Shown piece by piece: positions 6,975 through 15,772 of a stretch of 51,906 bases of DNA. The stretch is from assembly GCA_035370465.1 (NCBI GenBank), contig DAOOVW010000004.1, forward strand, positions 1 through 51,906, given 5' to 3'. The translations under genes and the position numbers were made by a program. Under the pieces are notes generated by a model. The model was not told the DNA's origin and did no database searches. It saw nothing but the letters and a program-made list of their open reading frames with translations. The stretch's first letter is position 1. Every line of letters begins with the position of its first letter. The stretch comes from a bacterium (GTDB lineage Bacteria; Ratteibacteria; UBA8468; B48-G9; JAFGKM01).

Positions 6975-8411
6975 ATGGTAAGAGTAAGATTTGCCCCAAG
7001 TCCAACAGGTTATCTCCATATTGGAAATGCAAGAACTGCCCTTTTTAATTATCTTTTTGCAAGAAAAAATAAAGGGAAATTTGTATTGAGAATTGAAGAT
7101 ACTGATAAAGAGAGGTCAAAAAGAGAATATGAAGAAGGAATAATTGAAGACCTTAAATGGGTTGGAATTGATTGGGATGAAGGTCCTGATATTGGTGGTC
7201 CATTTGGACCATACAGGCAATCAGAAAGATTATCTATTTACAGAGATATTGCAGAAAAACTATTGAAAGAGGGAAAAGCATATAAGTGTTTTTGCACAAA
7301 AGAAGAAGTTGAAGGAAGAACAAAAGAAACTGGATATGATGGAAAATGCAGAAATTTAACAAAAGAAGAAATTGAAAAATTAGAGAAAGAAAGAAAAGAA
7401 TATGTTTTAAGATTTAAAGTACCTGAAAAGAAAAAGGTTAAGGTAAATGACCTTATAAGAGGAGAAGTTGAATTTGAAACGGATTTTATAACTGATTTTA
7501 TTATAATGAAACCAGATAATACTCCTACTTTTCATTTTGCAGTTGTCGTTGATGATGTTCTGATGGAAATAACTCATGTAATTAGAGGAGAAGACCATCT
7601 TTCAAATACTCCAAAACATATAATGTTATTTGAAGCAGTAGGCGGAAAAATTCCTCAATTTGCTCATATGTCAATGACACTTGGAAGTGATAGAACCCGT
7701 TTAAGTAAAAGACATGGTGCAACTTCTGTAAGGTTTTATAAACAGGAGGGCTATTTACCAGAGGCATTTTTTAACTATATCACTTTACTCGGATTTGGAA
7801 TAACAGAGGGAAAAGAAATTTTTACAAAAGAAGAATTAATATCAGAATTTTCTATTGAAAGATGTAATAAATCTAATGCTGTATTTGACCCTGAAAAATT
7901 ATTATGGATGAATGGTTATTATATCAGGAATTCAACACCAGAAAGATTATTCCAACTTTCTTTACCATTTTTAAAAAAAGCATGCCTTGTAAAAGAACCA
8001 TTATCAGAGGAAAAGAAAGAAGAAATTAAAAAACTTATATATCTGCATAGAGAAAAGGTAAAAACATTAAAAGAAATTCCTTTATGGATTGATTATTTTT
8101 TGACTGATGAGATAAATTACGAAGAACAATGTATAAAAGAATACCTTGGCGAAAATAGTAAAAAAATTCTTTCTGAACTTTTACCTTATTTAGAAGAATG
8201 TTCTGACTTTAACAAGGACTTATTAGAAAGTCAATTAAAAAAATTCTTTGATGAAAAAAAATATAAAACAAAAGATGTTTTTCATCCATTAAGAGTTGCA
8301 TTAAGTGGCAGAATGAGAGGTCCTGGAATTTTTGAACTTCTTGAATTTCTTGGGAAAGAAAAAGTAATAAAGAGGTTAAAAAGAATAACTAATAAGGAGA
8401 CAAGAAAATGA
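6975..8411 (+). CDS. gltX: Glutamyl-tRNA synthetase
   Basis: A 478-aa class I synthetase that attaches glutamate to tRNA-Glu. It has the HIGH-type signature HIGN at residues 15-18, a zinc-type CFC plus downstream Cys (C105, C107, C125), DVLMEITHVIRGEDHLSNTPKH, and the KMSKS counterpart LSKRHG near 243-248. Length is normal. The start is fixed by a strong AAAGGAG ribosome-binding site. The stop overlaps the next ATG (ATGA), so it is translationally coupled to D-lyxose isomerase and, through it, cysS. Because glnS is also present in the window, this enzyme is probably discriminating and charges only tRNA-Glu. Confidence 0.97.
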   Translation: MVRVRFAPSPTGYLHIGNARTALFNYLFARKNKGKFVLRIEDTDKERSKREYEEGIIEDLKWVGIDWDEGPDIGGPFGPYRQSERLSIYRDIAEKLLKEGKAYKCFCTKEEVEGRTKETGYDGKCRNLTKEEIEKLEKERKEYVLRFKVPEKKKVKVNDLIRGEVEFETDFITDFIIMKPDNTPTFHFAVVVDDVLMEITHVIRGEDHLSNTPKHIMLFEAVGGKIPQFAHMSMTLGSDRTRLSKRHGATSVRFYKQEGYLPEAFFNYITLLGFGITEGKEIFTKEELISEFSIERCNKSNAVFDPEKLLWMNGYYIRNSTPERLFQLSLPFLKKACLVKEPLSEEKKEEIKKLIYLHREKVKTLKEIPLWIDYFLTDEINYEEQCIKEYLGENSKKILSELLPYLEECSDFNKDLLESQLKKFFDEKKYKTKDVFHPLRVALSGRMRGPGIFELLEFLGKEKVIKRLKRITNKETRK

Positions 8412-8962
8412 TTACAAGAAAAAAGGCAGAAGAATTAAAAGAGAGAGCATATAAAATGCTTCAAAAAGCAGGAATTGTTATAACGGAAGAAGAATATAAA
8501 AATATGGAAGTTGTTGACCATGGATTAAATGAACCAGAGAAATACGGAGTGCAAATTATTGTTTATGTAAACAATGAGAGGTATTGTGCAAAAGAAATGG
8601 TTTTAATTCCTGGACAGACAGTTTGTGAACATAAACATCCTCCAATATCCAGAACAAATCCCGGTAAACAGGAAACATTTAGATGTAGATATGGAGAAGT
8701 TTATCTTTATGTACCTGGTATTCCTGCTAAAAATCCAAAAGCAAAATTACCAGAAGATAGAGAAAAATATTTTACAGTATGGAATGAGATTATTTTGAAA
8801 CCAGGTCAACAATATACAATTGTCCCGAATACATTACATTGGTTTCAGGCAGGAAAAGAAGGAGCAATTGTTTCTGAATTTTCTTCCCAAAGTTTAGATG
8901 AGACAGATATTTTTACAGACCCGGATGTTAAAAGAATAACAGAGATAGCGGAAAATGATTAA
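8408..8962 (+). CDS. D-lyxose ketol-isomerase (cupin)
   Basis: A 184-aa single-cupin enzyme of the D-lyxose isomerase family, interconverting D-lyxose and D-xylulose, often also mannose and fructose. The metal site is visible as H75-x-H77, E89 in GKQETF, and H144 in NTLHWFQAG. The C-terminal FSSQSLDETDIFTDP is a family signature. Length fits the short (about 170-190 aa) branch. It overlaps gltX by four bases and cysS by eight, so it is co-translated with two tRNA synthetases. No sugar transporter or kinase is nearby, so its metabolic role here is unclear. Confidence 0.9.
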   Translation: MITRKKAEELKERAYKMLQKAGIVITEEEYKNMEVVDHGLNEPEKYGVQIIVYVNNERYCAKEMVLIPGQTVCEHKHPPISRTNPGKQETFRCRYGEVYLYVPGIPAKNPKAKLPEDREKYFTVWNEIILKPGQQYTIVPNTLHWFQAGKEGAIVSEFSSQSLDETDIFTDPDVKRITEIAEND

Positions 8963-10340
8963 ATTTTTTAATACCCTGACAAAGAAAAAAGAGGAATTTG
9001 TACCTATTGAACAAAATATAGTAAAAATGTACACCTGTGGTCCAACTGTTTATGATTTTGCTCATATTGGTAATTTTCGTGCTTATATTTTTGAGGACTT
9101 ACTCCATAGATATTTAGAATACAGAAATTATAAGGTAATAAGAGTAATGAATATAACAGATGTAGATGATAAGACAATAAAAGGAGCAAAAAAAGAAGGA
9201 ATATCTTTGAAAGAATATACTGATAGGTATTTGAATTATTTTTTAGAAGATATGGAGACATTGAGAATTAAAAAGCCAGATTTCTTACCGAGAGCAACTG
9301 AACATATTGAAGAGATGGTATCTCTTATAAAAAAGTTATTGGAAAAAGGATATGCATATAGGAAAAATGGGTCTATTTATTATGATATTTCAAAATTTCA
9401 TAACTATGGAAAACTTTCAGGGATTGAATTAGAAAGTGTAAAACCAGGGGCAAGAGTAGAAACAGATGAATATAGCAAAGAAGATGTAAGGGACTTTGCA
9501 TTATGGAAAGGTGTAAAAGAGGATGAAGATGTATGGTGGGAAACAGAACTAGGGAAAGGTAGACCTGGATGGCATATTGAGTGTTCAGCAATGAGTATGA
9601 AATATTTAGGAGAGACATTTGATATTCATACAGGGGGTGTTGATAATATTTTCCCTCACCATGAAAATGAAATTGCACAGAGCGAAGGAGCAACAGGTAA
9701 AAAATTTGTGAATTACTGGTTACATTGCGCTCATTTACTTGTAAATAATGAAAAAATGTCAAAATCAAAAGGGAATTTTTGGACATTAAGGGACTTGTTG
9801 AATAAAAATTATGAGCCAGTTGCCATTAGATACTTGCTTTTAACAACTCATTATAGAGACCCTTTAAACTTTACTGAAAAATCATTAGAAGGTGCAGAAA
9901 ACACAATTAAAAATTATAATGATTTTTATAATTCCTTAAATTTCTGTCAGGGTAAAGAAGACGAAGATATTGAAAAGGAAATAGAAAAAGCAAGAAACGG
10001 ATTTATTGAAAATTTAGATGATGACCTGAATATTTCTCCTGCAATTGCATCAATTTTTAATTTTATAAAATATGTGAATAAAAAAGTAGCAGAATATAAG
10101 GTATCTAATCAACAAGCAGAAAAAATTAAAAAATTTCTTGAAGAAATTGATTATATTCTATGTATTCTTAATTATAAAGAAAAGCAACTTCCAGAAGAAT
10201 ATACTGAATTGATAAAAGAAAGAGAAAAGGCAAGAAAAGAGAAAAATTATAAAAGGGCTGATGAAATAAGAGATTATCTAAAAAGTAAAGGAATAATAAT
10301 TGAAGATACCCCTTATGGAACAAGGTGGAAAAAAGAATGA
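8955..10340 (+). CDS. cysS: Cysteinyl-tRNA synthetase
   Basis: A 461-aa class I synthetase. Landmarks are the zinc ligand C28 in YTCGPTVYDFAHIGNFR (which includes the HIGH-type HIGN), NITDVDDKTI, the zinc-site segment GWHIECSAMS, TGGVDNIFPHHENE, and KMSKSKGNF. The C-terminal helical tRNA-binding domain is complete (KERAEIRDYLKSKGI-like end). It starts inside the 3' end of the lyxose isomerase gene, and its stop overlaps the ATG of the next gene (ATGA). The gltX-cysS neighbourhood resembles gltX-cysE-cysS of Firmicutes, but the middle gene here is not cysE. Confidence 0.97.
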   Translation: MIKFFNTLTKKKEEFVPIEQNIVKMYTCGPTVYDFAHIGNFRAYIFEDLLHRYLEYRNYKVIRVMNITDVDDKTIKGAKKEGISLKEYTDRYLNYFLEDMETLRIKKPDFLPRATEHIEEMVSLIKKLLEKGYAYRKNGSIYYDISKFHNYGKLSGIELESVKPGARVETDEYSKEDVRDFALWKGVKEDEDVWWETELGKGRPGWHIECSAMSMKYLGETFDIHTGGVDNIFPHHENEIAQSEGATGKKFVNYWLHCAHLLVNNEKMSKSKGNFWTLRDLLNKNYEPVAIRYLLLTTHYRDPLNFTEKSLEGAENTIKNYNDFYNSLNFCQGKEDEDIEKEIEKARNGFIENLDDDLNISPAIASIFNFIKYVNKKVAEYKVSNQQAEKIKKFLEEIDYILCILNYKEKQLPEEYTELIKEREKARKEKNYKRADEIRDYLKSKGIIIEDTPYGTRWKKE

Positions 10341-10774
10341 AAAAAGGAATATCTTTGATTGAAATTCTTGTTGTTCTTGTAATTATCTCAATTATTGCAT
10401 CTCTTTCGTTGCCAGCAATACATAAAGCGAGATTAAAAGGACTGATTACAAAAACAAAGACAACGATTGATTCTCTTGAAGCAGCACTTTCAATGTATGA
10501 AACCGATTTTGGAGATTATCCTGAATCAGATGGGACTGGAAGCAAAGTTCTTTACCAATTTCTTGTTGGACCTATTGATGATGAAAATTGGAAAGGACCA
10601 TACATAAGATTAAGAAAACAGGATATAGATGAAGAAGGCAATATTGTTGATGCATGGAATAATCCAATTATCTATAAATATCCACAGGAAGAATATGAAA
10701 ATACTCCATATATAATTTTTTCATTTGGACCTGATGGTAAAAAAAATACAAAAGATGATATTGGCAACTGGTAA
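10337..10774 (+). CDS. GspG-like type II secretion major pseudopilin
   Basis: A 145-aa pseudopilin. It has a short basic leader (MKKG), a cleavage/methylation site after Gly with I+1 and E+5 (ISLIEILVVLVIISIIASLSL), and a single hydrophobic helix. The C-terminal half has the GspG layout, with DAWNNPIIYKYP and FSFGPDGKKNTKDDIGNW resembling the calcium-binding end of GspG. ATG 10337 is chosen because it overlaps the cysS stop (ATGA) and gives a proper leader. It is probably part of a type II secretion or type IV pilus-like machine whose other genes lie elsewhere. Being tied to a tRNA synthetase operon is odd. Confidence 0.85.
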   Translation: MKKGISLIEILVVLVIISIIASLSLPAIHKARLKGLITKTKTTIDSLEAALSMYETDFGDYPESDGTGSKVLYQFLVGPIDDENWKGPYIRLRKQDIDEEGNIVDAWNNPIIYKYPQEEYENTPYIIFSFGPDGKKNTKDDIGNW

Positions 10775-10805
10775 TTGTAATAAGGACGCATCCTGAATAT
10801 CAATA

Positions 10806-11933
10806 ATGGAATATATAGAAGTTGTCTCTGATAAAAAAATACATGGCTGGTGGAAAGGTAAAAGAGAATGTTCCTCTGAAAGAGTCCTTTTAAACCCTTA
10901 TGTTGGATGTGAGATTGGTTGTTTTTTCTGTTATACCTGTGGATACCCTGGAAAGTTTCAGTTATCAAAAAAAGAAAGCAAGGTATTTGTTTATATAAAT
11001 TTTGTTGATAATTTAAAGAAGCAGATAGAAAAATTAAATTATATTTCTACCTGTTATTTATCTCCTGTTTCAGACCCATTTCAACCAGCAGAAAAAATAT
11101 TTAAAATAACTGAAAAAACAATTGAATTTCTAATTTCAAAAAATATACCTGTCAATATAACAACAAAAGAAACAATACCTGAAAATATAATTGAAATGAT
11201 AAAAGGACATCCTCATTGCTATGGGCAGGTATCAATTTTAACAATAGATGAGAATTTAAGAAAGAAATTGATGGAAAAAGGGGCAGAAACAGACAAACTT
11301 TTTGAGAATATAAGGAATTTATCAAAAAATAATATTTTTTCGATTTGTAGAATTGACCCTATTATCCCTTTTATAAATGATAGCCAGGATACCCTTGAAG
11401 AAATAATTAAAAGAAGTAAAGATTGTGGAGCAAAACATATAATTGCCAGTATTATAGATATAAACATTTCTAAAAAAGAAGAAATTTTTACAGAAATTGA
11501 GAAGAAATTTGGCAGGTCAATAAAAAGAAAATTAGAGGAATTATATATTGAAAAAATTGGTTCGTCCTTACACTCAAAAATTGATTATAGAAAAAATGTC
11601 TTTTCATTATTAAGAAATTTATGTGATAAATACAATCTTACTTTTGCTTTATGTATGGAATTTGAGAAAAAAGATGGTAAAATTTATGGACTTAATAAGG
11701 AATTTGGTAGTTCAGTTAATTGTGAAGGCATAAATATCCCTATTTACAAAAGAGATGGAGAGAAATTTTCCCCTGCCTGTGATTGTAATGGGAATTGTAT
11801 TAGTTGTAATTTTCCTTCATGTGGTATTGAAGAAATTGCCCAGGGAAAGGTAAAAAATAACAATTATAAAGGTTTTGATTTCTATGACTATTTGAGATGG
11901 AGTAAAAAACAAAAAGGACTTTTTGAAAAATGA
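10806..11933 (+). CDS. Spore-photoproduct-lyase-like radical SAM protein
   Basis: A 375-aa radical SAM enzyme. The 4Fe-4S site is C35-x3-C39-x2-C42 (GCEIGCFFC). The rest follows the SPL-like branch: CYLSPVSDPFQPAEK, ITTKETIP, VSILTIDENLRKKLMEKGA and ICRIDPIIPFIND. The C-terminal tail has five further cysteines in 15 residues (CDC, GNC, ISC, PSC), which could bind a second cluster or zinc. The family includes DNA photoproduct repair enzymes and many uncharacterised members; non-spore relatives have no settled substrate. The stop overlaps the start of the Maf-RlmD gene (ATGAAA), so the two are co-translated. The ribosome-binding site before the ATG is weak. Confidence 0.8.
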   Translation: MEYIEVVSDKKIHGWWKGKRECSSERVLLNPYVGCEIGCFFCYTCGYPGKFQLSKKESKVFVYINFVDNLKKQIEKLNYISTCYLSPVSDPFQPAEKIFKITEKTIEFLISKNIPVNITTKETIPENIIEMIKGHPHCYGQVSILTIDENLRKKLMEKGAETDKLFENIRNLSKNNIFSICRIDPIIPFINDSQDTLEEIIKRSKDCGAKHIIASIIDINISKKEEIFTEIEKKFGRSIKRKLEELYIEKIGSSLHSKIDYRKNVFSLLRNLCDKYNLTFALCMEFEKKDGKIYGLNKEFGSSVNCEGINIPIYKRDGEKFSPACDCNGNCISCNFPSCGIEEIAQGKVKNNNYKGFDFYDYLRWSKKQKGLFEK

Positions 11934-13855
11934 AATATATACTATCTTCAAGTTCGCCAAGAAGGAAAGAACTATTAAAAAGAGTGATTGATGATTTTGA
12001 AATTGTTGAACCAGATGTTGATGAAGAAAAAATAAAGGAAAACGACCCAATAAAATATGCAGTAACAGCAGCAACCTTAAAGGCAAAAAGCGTTGGAGAA
12101 AAAAGAAGTGGTTGTATTGTCCTTGCTGCTGATACAATTGTCTCATATAAAGGGAAAATTATTGGCAAACCCCAAAATTATCAAGAAGCGATGAATATAC
12201 TGAAAGAACTTTCAGGGACAGAACATAAAGTTATAACAGGAATTGCAATTTATAATAAAGATAAAAATAAACTTTTAACGGGTTATGATATAAGTTATGT
12301 TAAGTTTAAAAATATTTCTGAAGAAGATATAAAAGAATATTTAGAAAAAAATGAGTTCAAAGATAAAGCAGGAGGATATGCAATTCAGGAAATAGGAGAT
12401 AAGTTTGTAGAGAAAATAAAAGGAAGTTATGAAAATGTTGTGGGACTGCCTATTCAAAAACTAAAAAAAATGATTGAGGAATTTGAAATGCCAGAGATAG
12501 AAATTGAAATTTCAGATATTGCTTTTCCTAACAATTGGGGTGTCGGGAAAAAAGAAAATTTTGTTGTTTTTGTTCCTGGTGCTACTTATAAAGATGTTGT
12601 AAAAGTAAGAATAAAAAAAGGAGAGAAAAGTTTTTCTTATGGAGAGGTGGTAGAAATTTTAAGTCCCTCTCCATATAGAAAACAAGCAGAATGTCCTCAT
12701 TTTGGTATTTGTGGTGGATGTTCTTTTCAAAATTTACAATATCAAATACAACTTTCTTTAAAATTTAATTATATAAAGAAAACACTTGAAAAAATAGGAG
12801 GTATAGATATAGGAAAAGGAGAAATTTCAGAAATAGTCCCTTCTCCTTGTCTTTATTTTTACAGGAATAAAATGGAATTTTCTTTTGGTGGGGATAAGGA
12901 AATTTATTTAGGTTTGAGAGAAAGAAATTCTCCTTTTGAAAAATATACATGGAAAGTTGTATCAATTGAGAAATGTTTAATTTTCAGCCCTCTTTATGAA
13001 AAAATATCACCAATAATTATTGAATTTGCAAAAAAAACAGGACTCCCACCTTATAATCCATACAAAAAAGAGGGATTTTTCAGACATTTAGTTTTAAGAG
13101 AGGGGAAAAATACAGGTGAAGCAATGGCAATTATTGTTACAAAGAGTGGGAAAGACATTGATTTCACCGGACTTGTTGAAAAAATAAATGATGTTGCCCC
13201 TGAAATTAAATGTCTTTACTGGGTTGAAAATGACCAGTTATCAGATGTTGTCTCTTTTGAGAAAAAACACCATATCTGGGGAGAAACAAAAATAGAAGAA
13301 AAAATAGGCGATTTTAAATTTAAAATTGCCCCTAATTCATTTTTCCAGCCAAATTCAAAAGGGGCAGAACTTCTTTATTCAGAAATTTATAATAATATTG
13401 GAGAAGGGGAGAGAGTGTTAGGACTTTATTGTGGAACAGGAACAATTGAAGTTTTTATTTCAAATAAGGCAGGTGAAATTATAGGAATTGATTCAGAAGA
13501 GATAAATATATTAGTTGCAGAAGAGAACTGTCAGAATAATAAAATTAAAAATTGTAAATTTTATTGTGGAAGGGTTGAAAAAATTATTGGTAATAAGAAT
13601 TTAGGGAATTTTGATACTTTAATTGTTGACCCTCCAAGAAGTGGTTTAACAAATAAAGCACTAATGAAATTGGTAAAAATGGAAATACCAAAACTTATAT
13701 ATGTTTCCTGCAATGTTTCAACTTTCTCAAGGGATATAAATTTATTGTCAAAGGAAGGATATAAACTTGAAAAATTAATTCCTTTTGACCTTTTTCCTCA
13801 TACGCCACACATAGAAATTCTAGGAATAATCAAGAAACGGAGTCCCCTTTGTTAA
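11930..13855 (+). CDS. Maf nucleotide pyrophosphatase fused to 23S rRNA (uracil-5-)-methyltransferase (RlmD/RumA type)
   Basis: A 641-aa two-domain protein with no frame break. Residues 1-186 are Maf: SSSSPRRKELL, catalytic AADTIV (D68) and DKAGGYAIQ; this family hydrolyses non-canonical or modified NTPs. From about 187 come a TRAM-like beta domain, a 4Fe-4S ligand set (C255, C261, C264, probably C349), a SAM-binding LGLYCGTGTIEVF, DPPRSGL, and the catalytic Cys in SCNVSTFSRD. The second half is the RlmD/RumA m5U rRNA methylase. An internal ATG at 12488 (codon 187) sits exactly at the junction behind GAGGA with 7-base spacing, so a separate RlmD could also be made. It is co-translated with the upstream radical SAM gene. 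Confidence 0.88.
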   Translation: MKYILSSSSPRRKELLKRVIDDFEIVEPDVDEEKIKENDPIKYAVTAATLKAKSVGEKRSGCIVLAADTIVSYKGKIIGKPQNYQEAMNILKELSGTEHKVITGIAIYNKDKNKLLTGYDISYVKFKNISEEDIKEYLEKNEFKDKAGGYAIQEIGDKFVEKIKGSYENVVGLPIQKLKKMIEEFEMPEIEIEISDIAFPNNWGVGKKENFVVFVPGATYKDVVKVRIKKGEKSFSYGEVVEILSPSPYRKQAECPHFGICGGCSFQNLQYQIQLSLKFNYIKKTLEKIGGIDIGKGEISEIVPSPCLYFYRNKMEFSFGGDKEIYLGLRERNSPFEKYTWKVVSIEKCLIFSPLYEKISPIIIEFAKKTGLPPYNPYKKEGFFRHLVLREGKNTGEAMAIIVTKSGKDIDFTGLVEKINDVAPEIKCLYWVENDQLSDVVSFEKKHHIWGETKIEEKIGDFKFKIAPNSFFQPNSKGAELLYSEIYNNIGEGERVLGLYCGTGTIEVFISNKAGEIIGIDSEEINILVAEENCQNNKIKNCKFYCGRVEKIIGNKNLGNFDTLIVDPPRSGLTNKALMKLVKMEIPKLIYVSCNVSTFSRDINLLSKEGYKLEKLIPFDLFPHTPHIEILGIIKKRSPLC

Positions 13856-13871
13856 CTTACGAAGTTAACAA
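13849..13871. terminator. Inverted repeat overlapping the maf-rlmD stop codon
   Basis: TTGTTAACTT and AAGTTAACAA form a perfect 10-bp stem with a 3-base loop. The stop codon TAA lies in the left arm. It separates convergent genes and may end transcription, but there is no T-tract on either side and the stem is AT-rich. Confidence 0.4.
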
Positions 13872-13882
13872 GTATATGAGAA

Positions 13883-14008
13883 TCAACAACTTACAAATAT
13901 TACTGCAACTTTTTTAAGAAAGAACCTTATTTTTTCCCCAATATAATAAATTTGGCGTCCATCCCACTCAATAGGCATTTTTGATAGTGCTTCAATAATT
14001 TTATCCAA
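13883..14008 (-). pseudogene. Short ORF downstream of the DNA methyltransferase, possible restriction-gene stub
   Basis: A 41-codon frame (TTG start at 14008) overlaps the 3' end of the methyltransferase by eight bases in the way coupled R-M genes do. It reads KIIEALSKMPIEWDGRQIYYIGEK, then runs into hydrophobic residues and a stop. The sequence looks protein-like and begins where a cognate restriction endonuclease would, but it is far too short to be one. I do not recognise a family. It may be the remains of a deleted endonuclease gene or a chance ORF. Confidence 0.3.
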
Positions 14009-15677
14009 TAAATTTCCTGATATTATCATTTAGTATTGAATTATTATGTAGACAGTTAAGTACTGATGCAAACTCTGGAAAAAGTTTTTGATTTATTTCT
14101 TCTATCAAAGCAATATTATGTTTTACATTCTCACTACTTTTCCCGGCATTTTTTTTGACAACCCTGTTAGTTAATTCGGAATTCTCAATTTTTGATATAA
14201 GAATTGGGTCTGCTGAAATATTATCTGGAATTGGTAGCGAAAGCAGAGTTTTTTTTGAAATAGTCATACCCCCATCATTAATTCGCCACCACCAATAAAA
14301 GAAACTGCTATTTAGAAGTATATATGCAAGATTATAATCTTTTTTGTTATAAAAATATAAAGTTCTAAATGAGGAACGATTAACTTCTGTTTTAAGTGCT
14401 GAAATAAAATATCTTGGAGTTGTTGGAACAATAAGTTTATATTTTGTTGGATAAGTTGAAATAATATCTACCAAACATTTTTTTGTCTTTTTTACTTTAT
14501 AGTATAAAGGTAAGAGTTCTTTTTGAATTTTGGGAAAAACATCTGCATTAACTCCTACATCGGTTAGGTAATTATCTAAACTTTCCAGCATTTTTGTGCG
14601 TTCCGTTGTCCGCCAACGTAATAGAGGCGTAATTTTAAAAGAATTTAATGTACTTTCGGATTTAGCAACAGTGATTGCAGCTCTTATACTATTTGATTTA
14701 TTGGTATTAGTTGAACCAAATTTAATTCCTCTAAATATTGTATCAGGAACATTATCAAAACAATAAATTGAAATGTTTCGCATTTTTGTTATAAGTAATT
14801 CACGCAAAGTTCGGAATTGTTGTCCATTTGTAAATGTCTGTGGCGTAATAGAAATAAATCCATTTGATAGAGTAATTATCTTTTCTAAAAAGTAAGCATA
14901 TAAATTGCGTGCTTCTGCTGTTTTAAAGCGGTTATCACTTTTTACTTCTACATAGGGTGGATTTAAAAAAGCGAAATCAAATGCTGGTAGATTTGAAGAG
15001 AAAAGAAAATCAGTAACAATAAAATGAGAAGCAATATCATGAAATAGATTTTTTGACTTATTTTGAAATGCCAGGGTGAATAAAGTACGAGCAATAAATA
15101 ATGCTAAAGCATCTTTATCAATCAAATAAAGTTGATTGGTTAAAAAATCCTCACCCGTTTCCTGCAATTTAACCAGCCAAAAAGAAAGATTGCCAACCCC
15201 AGAACAAGGGTCTATCCAAACTCTATTTTTTGGGAAAAAAAGTGATTTTTCTGCCATTACCTGAGCAACATCCTCAGGAGTAAAATATTGTCCATGTTTT
15301 TTTCTACTATCATTATTTAAAAGAGACAAAGAGTATTCATAAAGTGTCGCAATTTCTCCAATAGAAATAGAATTAAGTATATCTATATCTAAAATTGGTG
15401 CATTAGAAAACTCTTTTTGCACTAAAAGATAATCAAAACGAGGTTGATGAAGATTATAAATATGTGTGGCTAAAATTGAATACCATGTCTTTTCAAGACC
15501 AAATTTATTTATAAGGATATTTAATTTTTCATATCTAAACTTTGAATATATTTTATCTTTTGTTTTATATAAATTCTCTTGTTTTGTAATTACTAGTGAT
15601 AAATTTGGGAATAAATAAGGGCAATCTACATTTGCTCCAAATTCTATCTTTCTCTGATTTATTTGAACTTTTGCCAT
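14001..15677 (-). CDS. N6-adenine DNA methyltransferase (type II-like, apparently solitary)
   Basis: A 558-aa gamma-class amino-methyltransferase. SAM-binding motif I is DPCSGVGN, preceded by HGQYFTPEDVAQVMAEKSL, and the catalytic motif IV is NPPY in FLNPPYVEVK. The C-terminal 250 residues (from about RWRTTERTK) probably form the target-recognition region, ending in IPDN/ISKIEN helices. It methylates adenine in a specific site, which I cannot predict. ATG 15677 is preferred because AGGAAG precedes it at good spacing; the start at 15707 would place that site inside the gene. No intact endonuclease adjoins it. Only a 41-codon stub follows, so it may be an orphan. Confidence 0.85.
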   Translation of the reverse strand: MAKVQINQRKIEFGANVDCPYLFPNLSLVITKQENLYKTKDKIYSKFRYEKLNILINKFGLEKTWYSILATHIYNLHQPRFDYLLVQKEFSNAPILDIDILNSISIGEIATLYEYSLSLLNNDSRKKHGQYFTPEDVAQVMAEKSLFFPKNRVWIDPCSGVGNLSFWLVKLQETGEDFLTNQLYLIDKDALALFIARTLFTLAFQNKSKNLFHDIASHFIVTDFLFSSNLPAFDFAFLNPPYVEVKSDNRFKTAEARNLYAYFLEKIITLSNGFISITPQTFTNGQQFRTLRELLITKMRNISIYCFDNVPDTIFRGIKFGSTNTNKSNSIRAAITVAKSESTLNSFKITPLLRWRTTERTKMLESLDNYLTDVGVNADVFPKIQKELLPLYYKVKKTKKCLVDIISTYPTKYKLIVPTTPRYFISALKTEVNRSSFRTLYFYNKKDYNLAYILLNSSFFYWWWRINDGGMTISKKTLLSLPIPDNISADPILISKIENSELTNRVVKKNAGKSSENVKHNIALIEEINQKLFPEFASVLNCLHNNSILNDNIRKFIG

Positions 15678-15772
15678 TATATTCTTACTTCCTATTATTT
15701 TAAACAAATTTTAGAAATTTCTATATATATAATTCAAATTATTTACTTGTTTCTATCAAATTCACTTCACAT

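Noticed and set aside
9373..9786. Long antisense ORF inside cysS
   Set aside because: Leu/His/Ser-rich composition typical of antisense reading of an AT-rich gene; it overlaps a certain synthetase gene fully.
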